Shown: piece by piece, positions 48,931-61,109 of the stretch
Layout: the number at the start of each line of letters is the position of its first letter
Numbering within the stretch: position 1 is the stretch's first letter
DNA from: Rhineura floridana
Lineage: Eukaryota; Chordata; Lepidosauria; Squamata; Rhineuridae
Direction: 5' to 3'
Length of the DNA stretch: 64,000 nt
Assembly: GCF_030035675.1 (NCBI RefSeq)
Contig: NC_084482.1
Location: forward strand, 226,884,943 to 226,948,942
Program-made: the position numbers and the translations under genes
The notes under the pieces: model-generated
Database searches by the model: none
Told to the model about the DNA's origin: nothing
The model's input: the letters and a program-made list of their open reading frames with translations, nothing else

Positions 48931-49790
48931 TGCAAAAAAGGCAAATGGTATATTAGGCTGCATTAACAGAAATCACGTGAAGTACTAGTTCCCCTCTATT
49001 CAGCACTGGTTAGGTCTCATCTTGAATACTATGTCCAGTTCTGGTCTCCCCACTTCAAGAGGGATAATAATAATAGTAATAATAAACTTTATTTCTACCC
49101 CGCCCTTTTCCCAATAGGACTCAGAGCGGCTTACAACTAAAAACAACACCATTAAAACATACAGAAGTATACAATTAAAAAAGAATTAAACTATGAGAAA
49201 AATTAAAACCATAAAACATACATTAAAAACAGCAGACAATTTAAAATAATAAGACCATATAATGTAGTCACCAATCCTAGGACACTTAATCCTAGTCGTT
49301 CTCGATCCCAAATGCCCGTTGAAATAAAACAGCCTTTACTTGTTGCGCAAAGACGGCAAGGAGAGAGCTAATCGCACGTCACTCGGAAGGGAGTTCCATA
49401 GCCTTTGAATTGTGACCAGAAACAAATTGGCAGCCAGTGGAGCTGTTGTAACAGGGGGGTTGTATGATCCCTGTAACCAGCCCCGTTAGCACTCTGGCTG
49501 CAGCTCTTTGTACCAATTTAAGTTTCTGAACAGTCTTCAAAGACAGCCCCACGTACAGCGCGTTACAGTAGTCTAAGCGGGATGTAATCAAGGCATGCAT
49601 CACCCTAGTCAGATCAAACAGGATGCAGACAAACTGGACCTGGTTCAGAGGAGGGCAACAAAGATGATCAGGGGACTGGAAGCAAAGCCCTATGAGGAGA
49701 GACTGAAAGAACTGGGCACGTTAAGCCTGGAGAAGAGAACACTGAGGAGAAATATGATAGCACTCTTCAAGTACCAGTACTTCCCGCAAT
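48931..49790 (+). mobile_element. CR1 LINE fragment split by an L2
   Basis: 48931-49062 (gcaaaaaaggcaaatggtat ... ctggtctccccacttcaag) continues at 49611-49790 (gatgcagacaaactgg ... ctgaaagaactgggcacg). The interval is an L2 3' end in opposite orientation. Confidence 0.8.
49064..49610 (-). mobile_element. L2 LINE 3' end nested in CR1
   Basis: Minus-strand remnant with [20 protein letters not shown] and [19 protein letters not shown], then a tail ending in (ATT)n. Same family as 26305-26960. Confidence 0.8.
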
Positions 49791-49799
49791 TTGGAAACT

Positions 49800-50330
49800 A
49801 AAAATGACTAAAATACCGTTAGCCTTTTTTTGCAGCCACATAGCACGTTTAGCTAATATTCAGTTTGTGATCAACAACAATCCCATGGTCCTTCTTGCAT
49901 GTAGTATTGCTGAGCCAAGTATCCCCCATCTTATCTGTGCATTTGGTTTCTTTTTCCTAAGTGTAGAACTTTGCATTTATCCCTGTTGAACGTCATTCTG
50001 TTGTTTTCAGCCCAATGCTCCAGCCCTTCAAGGTCCCTTTGAATTTCATTTGTTTTCCAAGGTATTGCCTTTCCATCCCAACTTTGTACCATCTGCAAAT
50101 TTGATAAGCATTCCCTGTACCTCCTCATCCATGTCATTAATCCACAGTGTGGAAGAGCACTGGGCCCAGGACCGAGCCCTGCAGTAATTGATAAGCACTC
50201 TTTGAGTACAATTCTGTAGCCAACTGTGGATTCACCTGATAGCTGTTCCATCCAGCCCCATTTAGCTAGCTTGCTAATCAGAATATTATGCGGCACTTTG
50301 TCAAAAGCTTTGCAGAAGTCGAGAAGACTG
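49800..50330 (-). repeat. CR1 LINE RT fragment (minus)
   Basis: Minus-strand coding words: IQRDLEGLEHWAENNRMTFN, DKCKVLHLGKRNQMH, and near 50230-50300 the complement of PHNILISKLAKWG. Truncated at both ends. Confidence 0.75.
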
Positions 50331-51018
50331 AGCCAAAGTAGGAATTGAGACCCAACTCTTCTGTTTTGTTTAACCTAACCTAGGCTGCTCTGTTTTACGT
50401 TTCCATAGTTGTACAACCTGTTTTCAGTTGTTTCTGTCATTTTATATGATTATGTTGTTGCAACTTGCCGTGGGACCTTATGGTTAGTAATCTAACAAAT
50501 AAATAAAAACCCAGGAACGGGCAGACTTCAGGCTTGTAGAATGTGCTGTGCTTTTTACTAGAACCCCAAGGTTCCCCAACACAGCCAGGTTCAAAATAAT
50601 GGCTGGAGAGGTTGGGACACCATAGAAACATCAGAAGACCAGGCCGATCCACACAAAATTCCACCCCTAATTTAGCCGGTGGGGTAGAAGCTCACCTGGT
50701 TGTTGCTATTGTAGAAGAACCGGGATTCAGAAATCTTTAATGATCTACTGCAGATCACCCAGGAATCTACCAAGAGATCCTGATCTACCTGCTTCCCATA
50801 GCACCGGTGGCCAGCTGGAGACCCTTTTTGATATATCGAAAGAGAATTAGGTCATGTGAAGGAATTTGCTAAGGAAAAAACGTAAGAAGCTGCTGTACAC
50901 CTGATTCAGCTCTCGGGCATTGGATCTGGAATCTGCATGCAAAGCAGAGCTATAGGCCTTCCCTCCACATATAATAAATACAGTATAATTGATTTTCTCA
51001 CTCTAACCTTCCAGGACA
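50331..51018. other. Non-coding stretch with SINE fragment
   Basis: 50880-50975 is a short minus-strand tRNA-Ala-like SINE piece. The rest has no recognised gene. Confidence 0.5.
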
Positions 51019-51238
51019 GAGAGCCAGTGTGGTGTAGTGGATAGAGTGTTGGACGATGACCTGGGTTCAAATCCCCACCCAGCCATGAAGCTCACTGGGT
51101 GACCTTGGGCCAGTCACTGCCTCTCAGCCTCAGAGGATAGCAATGGTAAACCACCTCTGAATACCGCTTGCCATGGAAACCCTATTCGTAGGGTAGCCAT
51201 AAGTTGGGACTGACTTGAAGGCAGTCCATTTCCATTTC
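51019..51238 (+). repeat. Sauria-type SINE, near full length
   Basis: gagagccagtgtggtgtagt head with A box, GGTTCAAATCC B box, central cagaggatagcaatggtaaa block and Bov-B-like tail (gacttgaaggcagtccattt). The best-preserved Sauria SINE of the window. Confidence 0.9.
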
Positions 51239-51539
51239 ATCAGCTGCTTTCCTGATCTCTCCCCACCCCAGGCCCAGTACCCCGCACCCTGAAAGACACT
51301 GTCCTGGGATCAGAAAGAAAATAATTATCTGGTCCTCTTCAAAGTACTGCTAAGTTTTTTTGTTTTAGCTAATGGGAGTTAATTATCTTGCATACACACA
51401 CAGCAAATTTTCAGATACTGTAAATAAATAAAAATAAGCTTAAAAGGCTCACTCTATCCCAGTCCATTCTTGGGGCAGTTTGTCACCAAGAATCTCCTCT
51501 CCCTCCCACCCTGATAAAATAAAAGATCCAGTCCAGCCC

Positions 51540-51902
51540 ATGAAGAAACTAGAAGATTTATGTAACTTTAAAGTTTGACAATGAGGACATTGAACTTGTC
51601 AAGGATTATCAATACCTCGGCACAGTCATTAACCAAAATGGAGACAACGGTCAAGAAATCAGAAGAAGGCTAGGACTGCGGAGGGCAGCTGTGAGAGAAC
51701 TAGAAAAGGTCCTCAAATGCAAAGATGCATCACTGAACACTAAAGTCAGAATCATTCAGACCATGGTATTCCTGATCTCTATGTATGGATGTGAAAGTTG
51801 GACAGTGAAAAAAGCGGATAAGAAAAAAATCAACTCATTTGATATGTGGCATTGGTGGAGAGCATCGCATATACCATGGACTGTGAAAAAGACAAATTAT
51901 TA
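51540..51902 (+). mobile_element. Bov-B-like LINE fragment
   Basis: Coding remnant [11 protein letters not shown]-like, [51 protein letters not shown]. Truncated at both ends, abutting retroviral sequence at 51903. Confidence 0.75.
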
Positions 51903-53340
51903 AAATAGGGTTAATGTAGCTACAGAGACAGGAGCAACTGTTCATTTTTCCTTAGCATCCTGGTTTGAATGGTTTGCTCAGTGGCCAGTGGCTGACAAAG
52001 AGAATTTGACTAAAATTTTAGAATTAGGCCTTATACCAAAAAGGGAATAATGAACCGTTCTGGCTTGTCTCATTTAAATATAGAACCAATAACTAGGTAT
52101 TGGTTTCTTTCCAAATTTGCCGTTGTGGCCATACAATATTTAAGGGTTTGTGAAATTTGTCAAGCTTATAAGGAAGGAAAGCCACTAAAAACTGGGTACT
52201 TGTTACATCCCTTGTGTGATCAAAACTCAACCTCTGTGTCATACCTTTTATGTCTCTGGGGTGAGTTATTTGGCATTATGCTTCTTCAGGGTTGCTATGT
52301 TTTGTGCCTTTAGAGATGCTTAAGGAGGACATTGGAAGATGAGACTGCCCATTCACAGGTTTGAAAAATTCCTGCAAATAAGGTAAGAACTTCTATTTGG
52401 ACCATGCTCCTAAGAAAATATTAACCAATGTTGTCTCCCCTCTCCTATGACGTTATTAAGGGGGGGGGAGATTCTTTCGTTAAAGACATTCAGCCTGTAG
52501 ACCACTTACAGTACCCAGTAAGCTGCATGCTGCAATTTTCCTGTAAAGGCCTTTCTTCACATTTGCCTTCGCTTTGTGCATCCATTTCACTTCATTGAGA
52601 TGCAAGCTGCCCACACCTCTTCCAAGAGTAAAGCCGTCCACGTCTAGATGCAAGCCTGAGATGAGAGCTGTCGGATGCCCATTCCTTCCAGCGGACTGCA
52701 AGGTCTCCCCGTTCTTCATCCAAGGGGGTCTGTGTGGCCAGCTACAGAGATTCGTTGTCTGAGAGCTCATCTTTGATTGTGACCAGGCAACAAAGCCAAT
52801 CCCTGAGACCAAGGATTAAGACCCTCAGGACCTGCACATGGGAGCACAGGAGCTCTACAGACAAAGCGTTGTCCTCGCCAACAATAAAAGGGTCATAATA
52901 AATCCTAAAATGCAAATCTGGCTGTACGCAGAATCACGGGCCAGTCTCTGGGGTTAGGCCTCCCAGGGTCCCATAATCTGTTGTTCTTTGAATCACCAAG
53001 AACATTGAAAAGCAGCGAAAGGAATTTTCCTCGAGGGACTAACAATCCTTGTGGTTTCCAGTCGTGTGGAGCAGGGGGTAGCCTTGGAAAGGGAAGATTC
53101 CAAGATTGAGAAGATTTGGACTCTGAAATGTTGTAATCCTTTGAAGTTGCAAGAGTAAAGTCTATGTTGTTTGGTTTGGGTAAGGGTTAATGACCCGACG
53201 ATCCGAATGGAAGAGGGTATATAACCTGCAATGTTTACTAAGAACTTGCGTTTTGCTCTGAAGTTATAGATATGCCCGAGGTTAATTAATTTGGCCTTAG
53301 TCTAATAAAACCTCCCCCATCAAAAGAAATTATAGTCAGT
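51903..53340 (+). mobile_element. Endogenous retrovirus-like remnant: integrase piece and probable 3' LTR
   Basis: A fossil. About 52050-52230 resembles the zinc-binding part of a retroviral-type integrase (VCEICQAYKEGKPLKTG). A purine-rich tract (about 52457-52472, aagggggggggag) may be the polypurine tract. The following 0.85 kb has LTR-like signals: a TATA-like box at about 53216 (ggtatataacc) and an AATAAA at about 53305. Clearly broken, with most of the element missing. Bases 1-about 130 of the window are the same LTR-like sequence in duplication copy A. Confidence 0.4.
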
Positions 53341-53948
53341 TTGCATTAGAATGTGCTGTTGAGGCAGTAGACAAGAACACCATGAGCTTGTCCATGGCCT
53401 CACACTTTTGGGTACCACATTCAACCATATAGCACTAAGTTCACGAAGTCGAGAACGAGGAGCGGTTTAAGAAACCCACTGATAAATTGGCCAAAAGGTC
53501 AGGCCACTGCCCTGCTAATGAGGCATATTTCTGCACCTCTGGTAAGTTATAACCCCTGGTTGGAACTAAGTTTCAAACGGGGGGACTGAGAGCAGAAAAT
53601 GTAACTTTTCAGAGCTCAGGATCTAAAAGCTCCTGTTTTATTATATTTACAACGTAAAAGTGAAAGCAGCTTTGAAATGCAGCAAAGAGATGGGAAAAGG
53701 GGAAGTCACAATGAGAGAATTTTACAGAGGAAGACTGTCTTTAAGATTGGGTTTTGAGAAGAAATATCAGGTCACGGGGATGTTAGGTACTTTCTGTAGC
53801 TGGCACATGGGTAGGCAGGGTCAAAATGTGGTAAAGAACCACCCAGAAGGTGTATGATTTTACTTTGTATGGAATTTAATATATGCCTTTGAAAGTGACA
53901 AATGTATGACGTGTAATCCCCTTTTAAAGCTCTGCTTGGCATATTTTA

Positions 53949-54138
53949 GAGAGCCAGTGTGGCGTAGTGGTTAAGGTGTTGGACTGCGACCTGGGAGAAC
54001 AGGGTTCAAATCCCCACATAGCCATGAAGCTCACTGGGTGACCTTGTGCCAGTCACTGCCTCTCAGCCTCATGAAAACCCTGTTCATAGGGTCGCCATAA
54101 GTCAGAATCGACTTGAAGGCAGTACATTGACATTTGGC
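53949..54138 (+). repeat. Sauria-type SINE, copy B
   Basis: Duplicate of 741-930 with one or two base differences. Confidence 0.85.
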
Positions 54139-54196
54139 ATATTTTGGGTAGAATTGGTATTTGGTGACCTCTCTCCCCATGCATTGGTCTTTGCTA

Positions 54197-54364
<168 letters not shown>

Positions 54365-54394
54365 TTAGCCATTCTGACGAAAAGTCTCTCAACA

Positions 54395-56067
54395 CTACAA
54401 GCATGTATAAGGTTTGTTCCCTGTGTGAGTTCTTTGATGCAAAGTAAGGTGGCCACTCCGACTGAAGCTCTTTCCACACTCTAAACATTTATAAGGTCTG
54501 TCCCCTGTGTGAATTCTTTGATGCACCGTAAGGGTGCTACTTGACCTGAATGTCTTTCCACACTCGAAGCATTTATAAGGTTTGTCCCCTGTGTGACTTC
54601 TTTGATGCGAAGTAAGATTGCTATTGTTACTGAAGGTCTTTCCACACTCCAAGCATTTATAAGGTTTGTTTCCTCTGTGACTTCTTTGATGCGAAGTAAC
54701 GTAACTACTCTGACTAAAGCTCTTTCCACACTCTAAGCACTGATAAGGTTTGTCCCCTGTGTGACTTCTTTGATGCACCGTAAGGGTGCTACTACACCTG
54801 AAGCTTTTTCCACACTCAAAGCATTTATAAGGTTTGTCTCCTTTGTGAGTTCTTTGATGCTTAGTAAGGTTGCTACTCTGACTGAAGCTCTTTCCACACT
54901 CCAAGCACTGATAAGGTTTGTCCCCTGTGTGAGTTCTTTCATGTCGAGTAAAGTCCGTACTCCACCTGAAGCTCTTTCCACACTCAAAGCATTTATAAGG
55001 TTTGTCCCCTGTGTGAATTGTTTGATGCGAAGTAAGGTGGCTACTCTGACTAAAGCTCTTTCCACACTCCAAGCATTTATAAGGTTTGTCCCCTGTATGA
55101 GTTCTGTGATGTGAAGTAAGGTGGCTACTCAGACTGAAGCTCTTTCCACACTCAAAGCATTTATAAGGTTTATCCCCTGTGTGACATTTTTGATGCGAAG
55201 TAAGGCTGCTACTCTGACTGAAGGTCTTTCCACACTCCAAGCATTTATAAGGTTTGTCCCCTGTATGAGTTCTGTGATGTGAAGTAAGGTGGCTACTCCG
55301 AATGAAGCTCTTTCCACACTCAAAGCATTTATAAGGTTTATCCCCTGTGTGACAACTTTGATGCGAAATAAGGCTGCTACTCTGACTAAAGCTCTTTCCA
55401 CACTCCAAGCATTTATAAGGGTTGTCCCCTGTGTGACTTCTTTGATGCAAAGTAAGGTTGCTACTCCGACTGAAGCTCTTTCCACACTGGAAGCATTTAT
55501 AAGGTTTGTCCCCTGTGTGACATCTTTGATGTGAAGTAAGGTTGCTACTCTGACTGAAGCTCTTTCCACACTCAAAGCATTTATAAGGTTTATCCCCTGT
55601 GTGACTTCTTTGATGTGAGGTAAGGTTGCTATTGTCACTGAAGCTCTTTCTACACTCAAAGCATTTATAAGGTTTGTCCCCTGTGTGAATTCTTTGATGC
55701 ACCTTAAGGGCGCATCTCTCCCTGAAGCTCTTTCCACACTCGAAGCATTTATAAGGTTTGTCTTCTGTGTGAGTTCTTTGATGTGAAGTAAGGTGGCTAC
55801 TGCAACTGAAGCTTTTTCCACACTCCAAGCATTTATAAGGTTTGTACCCTGTGTGAATATTTTGATGCAAAGTAAAGTGGCTACTCCACCTGAAGGTCTT
55901 TCCACACTCCAAGCATTTATAAGGTTTGTCCCCTGTGGGAGTCTCTCTCTCCTCTTGTCTCTTTGCTCCATCTTCACTCCTCAGTTTCTGCTCCTGCACC
56001 TGCTCCTCAGATTTTTCCAGTGATACTTCAGATGGTTCTCCCTCAGCCTTGGACCCCCAGATGTATC
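54395..56067 (-). CDS. C2H2 zinc-finger protein, 18 intact fingers, final exon
   Basis: Uninterrupted minus-strand frame. The exon probably starts after CAG at 56068-56070 (frame also open upstream to 56146). An acidic linker ([20 protein letters not shown]...) precedes 18 consecutive C2H2 fingers (about residues 80-580 of the open frame) with HTGDKPYKC linkers instead of the common TGEKP. Fingers alternate [10 protein letters not shown] and [10 protein letters not shown] types, pointing to two-finger (168-bp) unit duplication. A TAG after YTCL truncates finger 19, and two decayed fingers follow at 54394-54260. The same stop exists in copy A. Expected nuclear DNA-binding regulator, targets unknown. 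No KRAB, SCAN or BTB exon was found upstream in the window, so 5' exons are missing from this annotation. Partner of the disrupted gene at 1187-4819. Confidence 0.85.
55144..55163. other. Empty insertion site of the HAL1-like element
   Basis: Single copy of the 20-bp sequence that is duplicated around the insertion in copy A. Coding sequence is continuous here. Confidence 0.95.
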
Positions 56068-56899
56068 CTGATGGAATGAAAAGGAATGGTGATAAAATGC
56101 TGTGGAGAAATCTTGTGAATATATTATGATTTGTACTTTGAAACATATTTCTGGGAGCTCTGTTGATATCAGAGTTTAACTGTCAAAGCTCGAGGCCTTG
56201 TACGGAGTTAGTTTAGCAGTAGGTGCTGGTAATGGGGAATTTTATATATCCATACATGTATGATCATAACTATTAAGAAGGCATATTTCTTTTATAACCA
56301 TAAGGAGTTGCATATCGAAGAGGCCTATTGATGACCTGAGATTCAGGCTAACAGGGAACCATGAATCTTAATATTTAATTCAGACTTGTACATAAAAATG
56401 TGTTGCTATTGGCAACAGGTCACAGCGATCTCCTGTTTCTTTGCCAAATTTGGCCAATGCCAAGACCCAGCTGATGCTTGATTCATTATCCTATTGTTTG
56501 GAATCAGGAAGCAAGAGAAAGTTGTGATTGATGAAATTGCTAAAGTTTGATTCCTATGTATAGCAATAATGCCATCTATAGAGGAAAAGTCTTACAGCAT
56601 AATCAAGGGGTTTAATAAAGAGAAATAGAAAATTTTTACAATATTTTAAAACAATCCAGTGTATTAAATTTACAACTTTATAAGTGTTTTTTCATTAAGA
56701 AAAGGGTGCATCTGGGGTGGCCTGCTTGCCTGCCTCTATATTTCTGAGGCTGAAGGATGCTAGTTAATCAGTTAACCAGAGTTATCGAGTTTTCTCTTTT
56801 CCTGTATGGCTTCAAGATGGAGCTCAAGTTTCTTAAATAATACCCTCTCTTGAACTAAGTATTTTATAAGTAAGGAACTGGGAATCTGAGAAGGTATAA

Positions 56900-57490
56900 G
56901 GGCATAAGAACCCCTATGGCAAAGGAATAGAACTGGGGGTGCTCATACATTCACAAACACCCTAAGTTCCCAAACTTAACTAATGGAACTTGTCCAAGTA
57001 TTTCCACATGTACCTGGGTCAGCCTAACTGATCAGAAAACAATGCAACAATGGCATACAGAATGTACTGGGTATGCTTAAAAGCCTATTCATAGTAGTAA
57101 CTGTCCAACTAGTCCCAAAGAAATTCATTAGTCTTGAGAGACAGTAGGACAATGGAAATATTAAAGAGATGGACAGAATCTTGGAATCACCACTGGAATT
57201 AGCTAATGCTTTCTGATTGGTTTGGAATGATGTTGTGTGGGCAAGGACTCATGAGATTGGTGAAATCATTGTCACATGCTGTAACTGTACTCTATAAAAC
57301 AACTTGCCCACAGTGCCTCAGTGCAGTCTCTCCTGGATGTTTCTGAGGGGCTGGCCCTGCATATGGCCCTGCATATGCTTGTAAAGAATAAAGGCCTACC
57401 TTTTTGCTTCAAGCCTGTCTCCTCAAATCTTTTCTTGAATGATCACCAGCAAAAGATCCCAATGGAGAAAGAATTCCCCTACACTAGGTA
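56900..57490 (+). other. Possible solo retroviral LTR (copy B)
   Basis: Duplicate of 5650-6240 with the same CCAAT-like, TATA-like and AATAAA signals. Ends unresolved. Confidence 0.35.
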
Positions 57491-57793
57491 ACAGGTTGGG
57501 AAAAGAGATGCAGAGAGAGACAATTGTAACAAAAATCTGCTCTCTTGTTCCTCCATTTAAGTTGGATAGCCCAGTACTTATGCACAGGTGGAATTTACAA
57601 ACCTAGGATGGATCCTGTCTGACAGGAACCTGGCCCTTTCCACTGCCCAGAGGTCAGCTTGCATCCCCTCCCTCCCTCCCAAAATGTTACTTGCAACATG
57701 GAATAGTGCTGGAAGATGAGACACCCCCCCCAGGTCAGATGGCACTCTGTGAGCTACTGGGGAAGAACAATGGGTAAGTACAAGTAGCACTGT

Positions 57794-58181
57794 GAGGAGA
57801 GACTGAAAGAACTGGGCATGTTTAGCCTGGAGAAGACTAAGGGGAGATACGATAGCACTCTTCAAGTATATGAAAGGTTGTCACACAGAGGAGGGTTGGG
57901 ATCTCTTCTCGATCGTCCCAGAGTGCAGGACATGGAATAATGGGCGCAAGTTGCGAGAAGCCAGATTTTGACTGAAGATCAGGAAAAACTTCCTAACTGT
58001 TAGAGCCATACGACAATGGAACCAATTACCAAGAGAGGTAGTGGGCTCTCCAACACTGGAGGCATTCAAGAGGCAGCTGGACAGCCATCTGTTGGGAATG
58101 CTTTGATTTGGATTCCTGCATGGAGCAGGGGGTTGGACTTGATGGCCTTATAGGACCCTTTCAACTCTACTATTCTATGAT
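57794..58181 (+). repeat. CR1 LINE 3' fragment (copy B)
   Basis: Duplicate of 6546-6932. Confidence 0.85.
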
Positions 58182-60968
58182 CTCTATAAAAGAGGGATGA
58201 CAGAATGTCATCAAGGATGGCAGATTCATTCATGGAGGAACCATATAATGAAGAACCAGAAATTTTAGAATGTGAGGTGAAAAGTGTTCTTAAAATACTT
58301 AACAAAACTTTGTCAACAAATAGAAAATAAAACAATGGTCCACAGACTGGAAGCATTCAATATACATCCCAATTCCAAAGAAAGGGGATTCCAGGGAATG
58401 CAGCAATTTTCAAACTAGTGCCTTAATATCCCATACAAGTAAAGTCATGCTCAAGATTCTACAACAAAGGCTCTTACCATATATGGAGCGAAAAATGCTG
58501 GACGTCCAAGCTGGATTTAGAAAGGAAAGAGGCACCAGAGATCATATAGCAAACATAAGATGGATAATGGAACGGAGCAAGGAATTTCAGAAGGAAATCA
58601 CACTGTGCTGTATAGATTATAGCAAAGCCTTCGACTGTATGGATTATGAAAAACTATGGAATGCTTTAAAAGAAATGGGGGTGCCACAGTATCTGATTGT
58701 CCTGATGCACAACCTATACTCTGAACTAGAGGCTACTGCAAGGATAGAATATGGAGAAACGGATTGGTTCCCCATCAGAAAGGGTGTGAGACAGGGGTAT
58801 ATATAATCACCCTATTTATTTAATCTATATGCAGAACATATCATATACAGAAAGCAGGATTGGACCAAGATGAAGGAGGTGTGAAAATTGAAGGGAGAAA
58901 TATCAATAATTTAAGATATGCAGATGATACCATACTACTAGCAGAAACCTGTAATGATTTGAAAAGAATGCTGATGAAAGTTAAAGAGGAAAGCACAAAA
59001 GCAGGACTACAGCTGAACGTCAAAAAGACTAAAGTAATGACAACAGAAGATTTATTTAAAAAGAAAGTGGCACAGCTACTCAATGAGGATGGGAAAATGA
59101 TAACAGATGACAAAGAAAAGGCAGAAGTGCTCAATTCCTGCTTTGGCTCAGTCTTCTCCCAAAAAAGGGTCTATGACCCTCCTGAGAAATGTGAAGGGGC
59201 AGGATTGGAGCTTGAGATTCATAGATAAATGGTCAAGGAATACCTAATCACTTTGAATGAGTTCAAATCGGCAGGGCGCAATAAACTGCATCCTAGAGTA
59301 TTGAAGGAACTGGCTGAAGAACTCTCAGAACCGCTCTCTATTATCTTTGTGAAATCATGGAGGACCGGTGAAGTGCCGGATGACTTGAAGAGAGCTAATG
59401 TTGTCCCTATCTTCAAAAAGGGCAAGAAGGAGGAACTGGGGAACTACAGACCAGTCAGCCCAACTTCAATCCCTGGGAAAATTCTGGAGCAGATTATAAA
59501 GCAGTCAATCTGTAAGCACCTTGAAAACAATGCAGTGATTACTAGGAGCCAACATGGATTTATGAAGAACAAATCCTGCCGAACTAATCTCATCTCAGTT
59601 TTTGATCTGGTAACCTCCCTTGTAGACTGTGGGAATGCTGTGGACATAATATATCTCGACTTCTGCAAAGCTTTTGACAAAGTGCCCCATGATATTCTGA
59701 TGAGCAAGCTAGCTAAATGTGGGCTGGATGGAACAACTATCAGATGGATCCACACTTGGCTCAAAGAGTGCTTATCAATGGTTCCTTCTCAAACTGGGCG
59801 GAAGTAACAACATGTGAGAAGGATCTTGGAATTGTCGTTGATCAGAAGGTGAATATGAGCCAACAGCGTGATGTGGCTGCAAAAAAGGCAAATGCTATAT
59901 TAGGCTGCATTAACAGAAGTATAGTTTCCAAATCATGTGAAGTACTAGTTCCCCTTTATTCAGCACTGGTTAGGCCTCATCTTGAATACTGCATCCAGTT
60001 CTGGTCTCTGCGCTGTAAGAAGGATGCAGACAAACTGGAACAGGTTCAGAGGAGGGCAACAAAGATGATCAGGGAACTGGAAACAAAGCCTTATGAGAAG
60101 AGACTGAAAGAACTGGGCATGTTTAGCCTGGAGAAGAGAAGACTGAGGGGAGATATGACAGCACTCTTCAAATACATGAAAGGTTGTCACACAGAGGAGG
60201 GCTGGGATCTCTTCTCGATCGTCCCAGAGTGCAGGACATGGAATAATGGGCGCAAGTTGCAGGAAGCCAGATTTCGACTGGACATCAGGAAAAACTTCCT
60301 AACTGTTAGAGCCATACGACAATGGAACCAATGACCTAGAGAGGTAGTGGGCTCTCCAACACTGGAGGCATTCAAGAGACAGCTGGACAGCCATCTGTCG
60401 GGAATGCTTTAATTTGGATTCCTGCATTGAGCAGGAGGTTGGACTCGATAGCCTTATAGGACCCTTCCAACTCTACTATTCTATGATTCTATGAAATAAA
60501 ACAATATCCATATCTTGACGGTTTGGTACATTTTCCCTTTGGAAACCAAAAGACACGAGCTCTAAAACGCCCAGGGGACCTCCCTGAGTACTCTTCTATG
60601 ATTCTATGATTCTCAATACCTTGGCACAGTCATTAACCAAACTGGAAACAACAGTCAAGAAATCAGAAGTCTTGGACTGGGGAGGGTAGCTATGAGAAAA
60701 GATCCTCAAATGCAAAGAAGCATTACGCACACCAAAGTCAGGATCGTTCAGACCATGGTATTCCCAATCTCTATGTATGGATGTGAAAGTTGGACAGTGA
60801 AAAAAGGCGGAGAAGAGAAAAATCAACTCATTTCAAATGTGGTGCTGGAGGAGAGCTTTGCAGATACTATGGACCGCAAAAAAAGACAGATAATTGGGTG
60901 TTTAGAACAAATGAAACCAGAACTATCAGTAGAAGCTAAAACGATGAAACTGAGGTTATCATACTTTG
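58182..60968 (+). mobile_element. Bov-B-like (RTE) LINE, interrupted by CR1
   Basis: 58182-59058 carries the RT: VMLKILQQRLLPYMERKML, DVQAGFRKERGTRDH, CCIDYSKAFDCMDYE, GVRQG, then NLRYADDTILLAE (YADD catalytic motif) and [16 protein letters not shown]. 60604-60968 resumes with LGTVINQTGNN, VFPISMYGCESWTVKK and MKPELSVEAKTMKLRLSYF. A TAA-type stop lies near 58804 and a frame shift separates the two RT blocks, so it is inactive. The endonuclease end and true 3' tail are missing. Confidence 0.85.
59059..60600 (+). mobile_element. CR1 LINE inserted in the Bov-B-like LINE
   Basis: RT frame 59229-59807 (KRANVVPIFKKGKKEELGNY, HGFMKNKSC, YLDFCKAFDKVPHDIL), then an internal deletion of the YADD-bearing segment, then 59717-60334 ([36 protein letters not shown]) and a 3' UTR with ATTCTATG repeats at about 60475-60495 and 60595-60613. 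The 60497-60590 stretch between the terminal repeats is unassigned. Confidence 0.85.
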
Positions 60969-61109
60969 TGTGATGGAGGGGGGCTGTCCCAGGACACCCT
61001 CCACCGTCCCAAAAGCCAATTCCCCACCCAGGGCAATTGACTCTGGCAAAATATCCTTCTCTACCAAGGCTTTGCCCACTTACAACAGCCCCTGCAGGAT
61101 AGTAGATTT

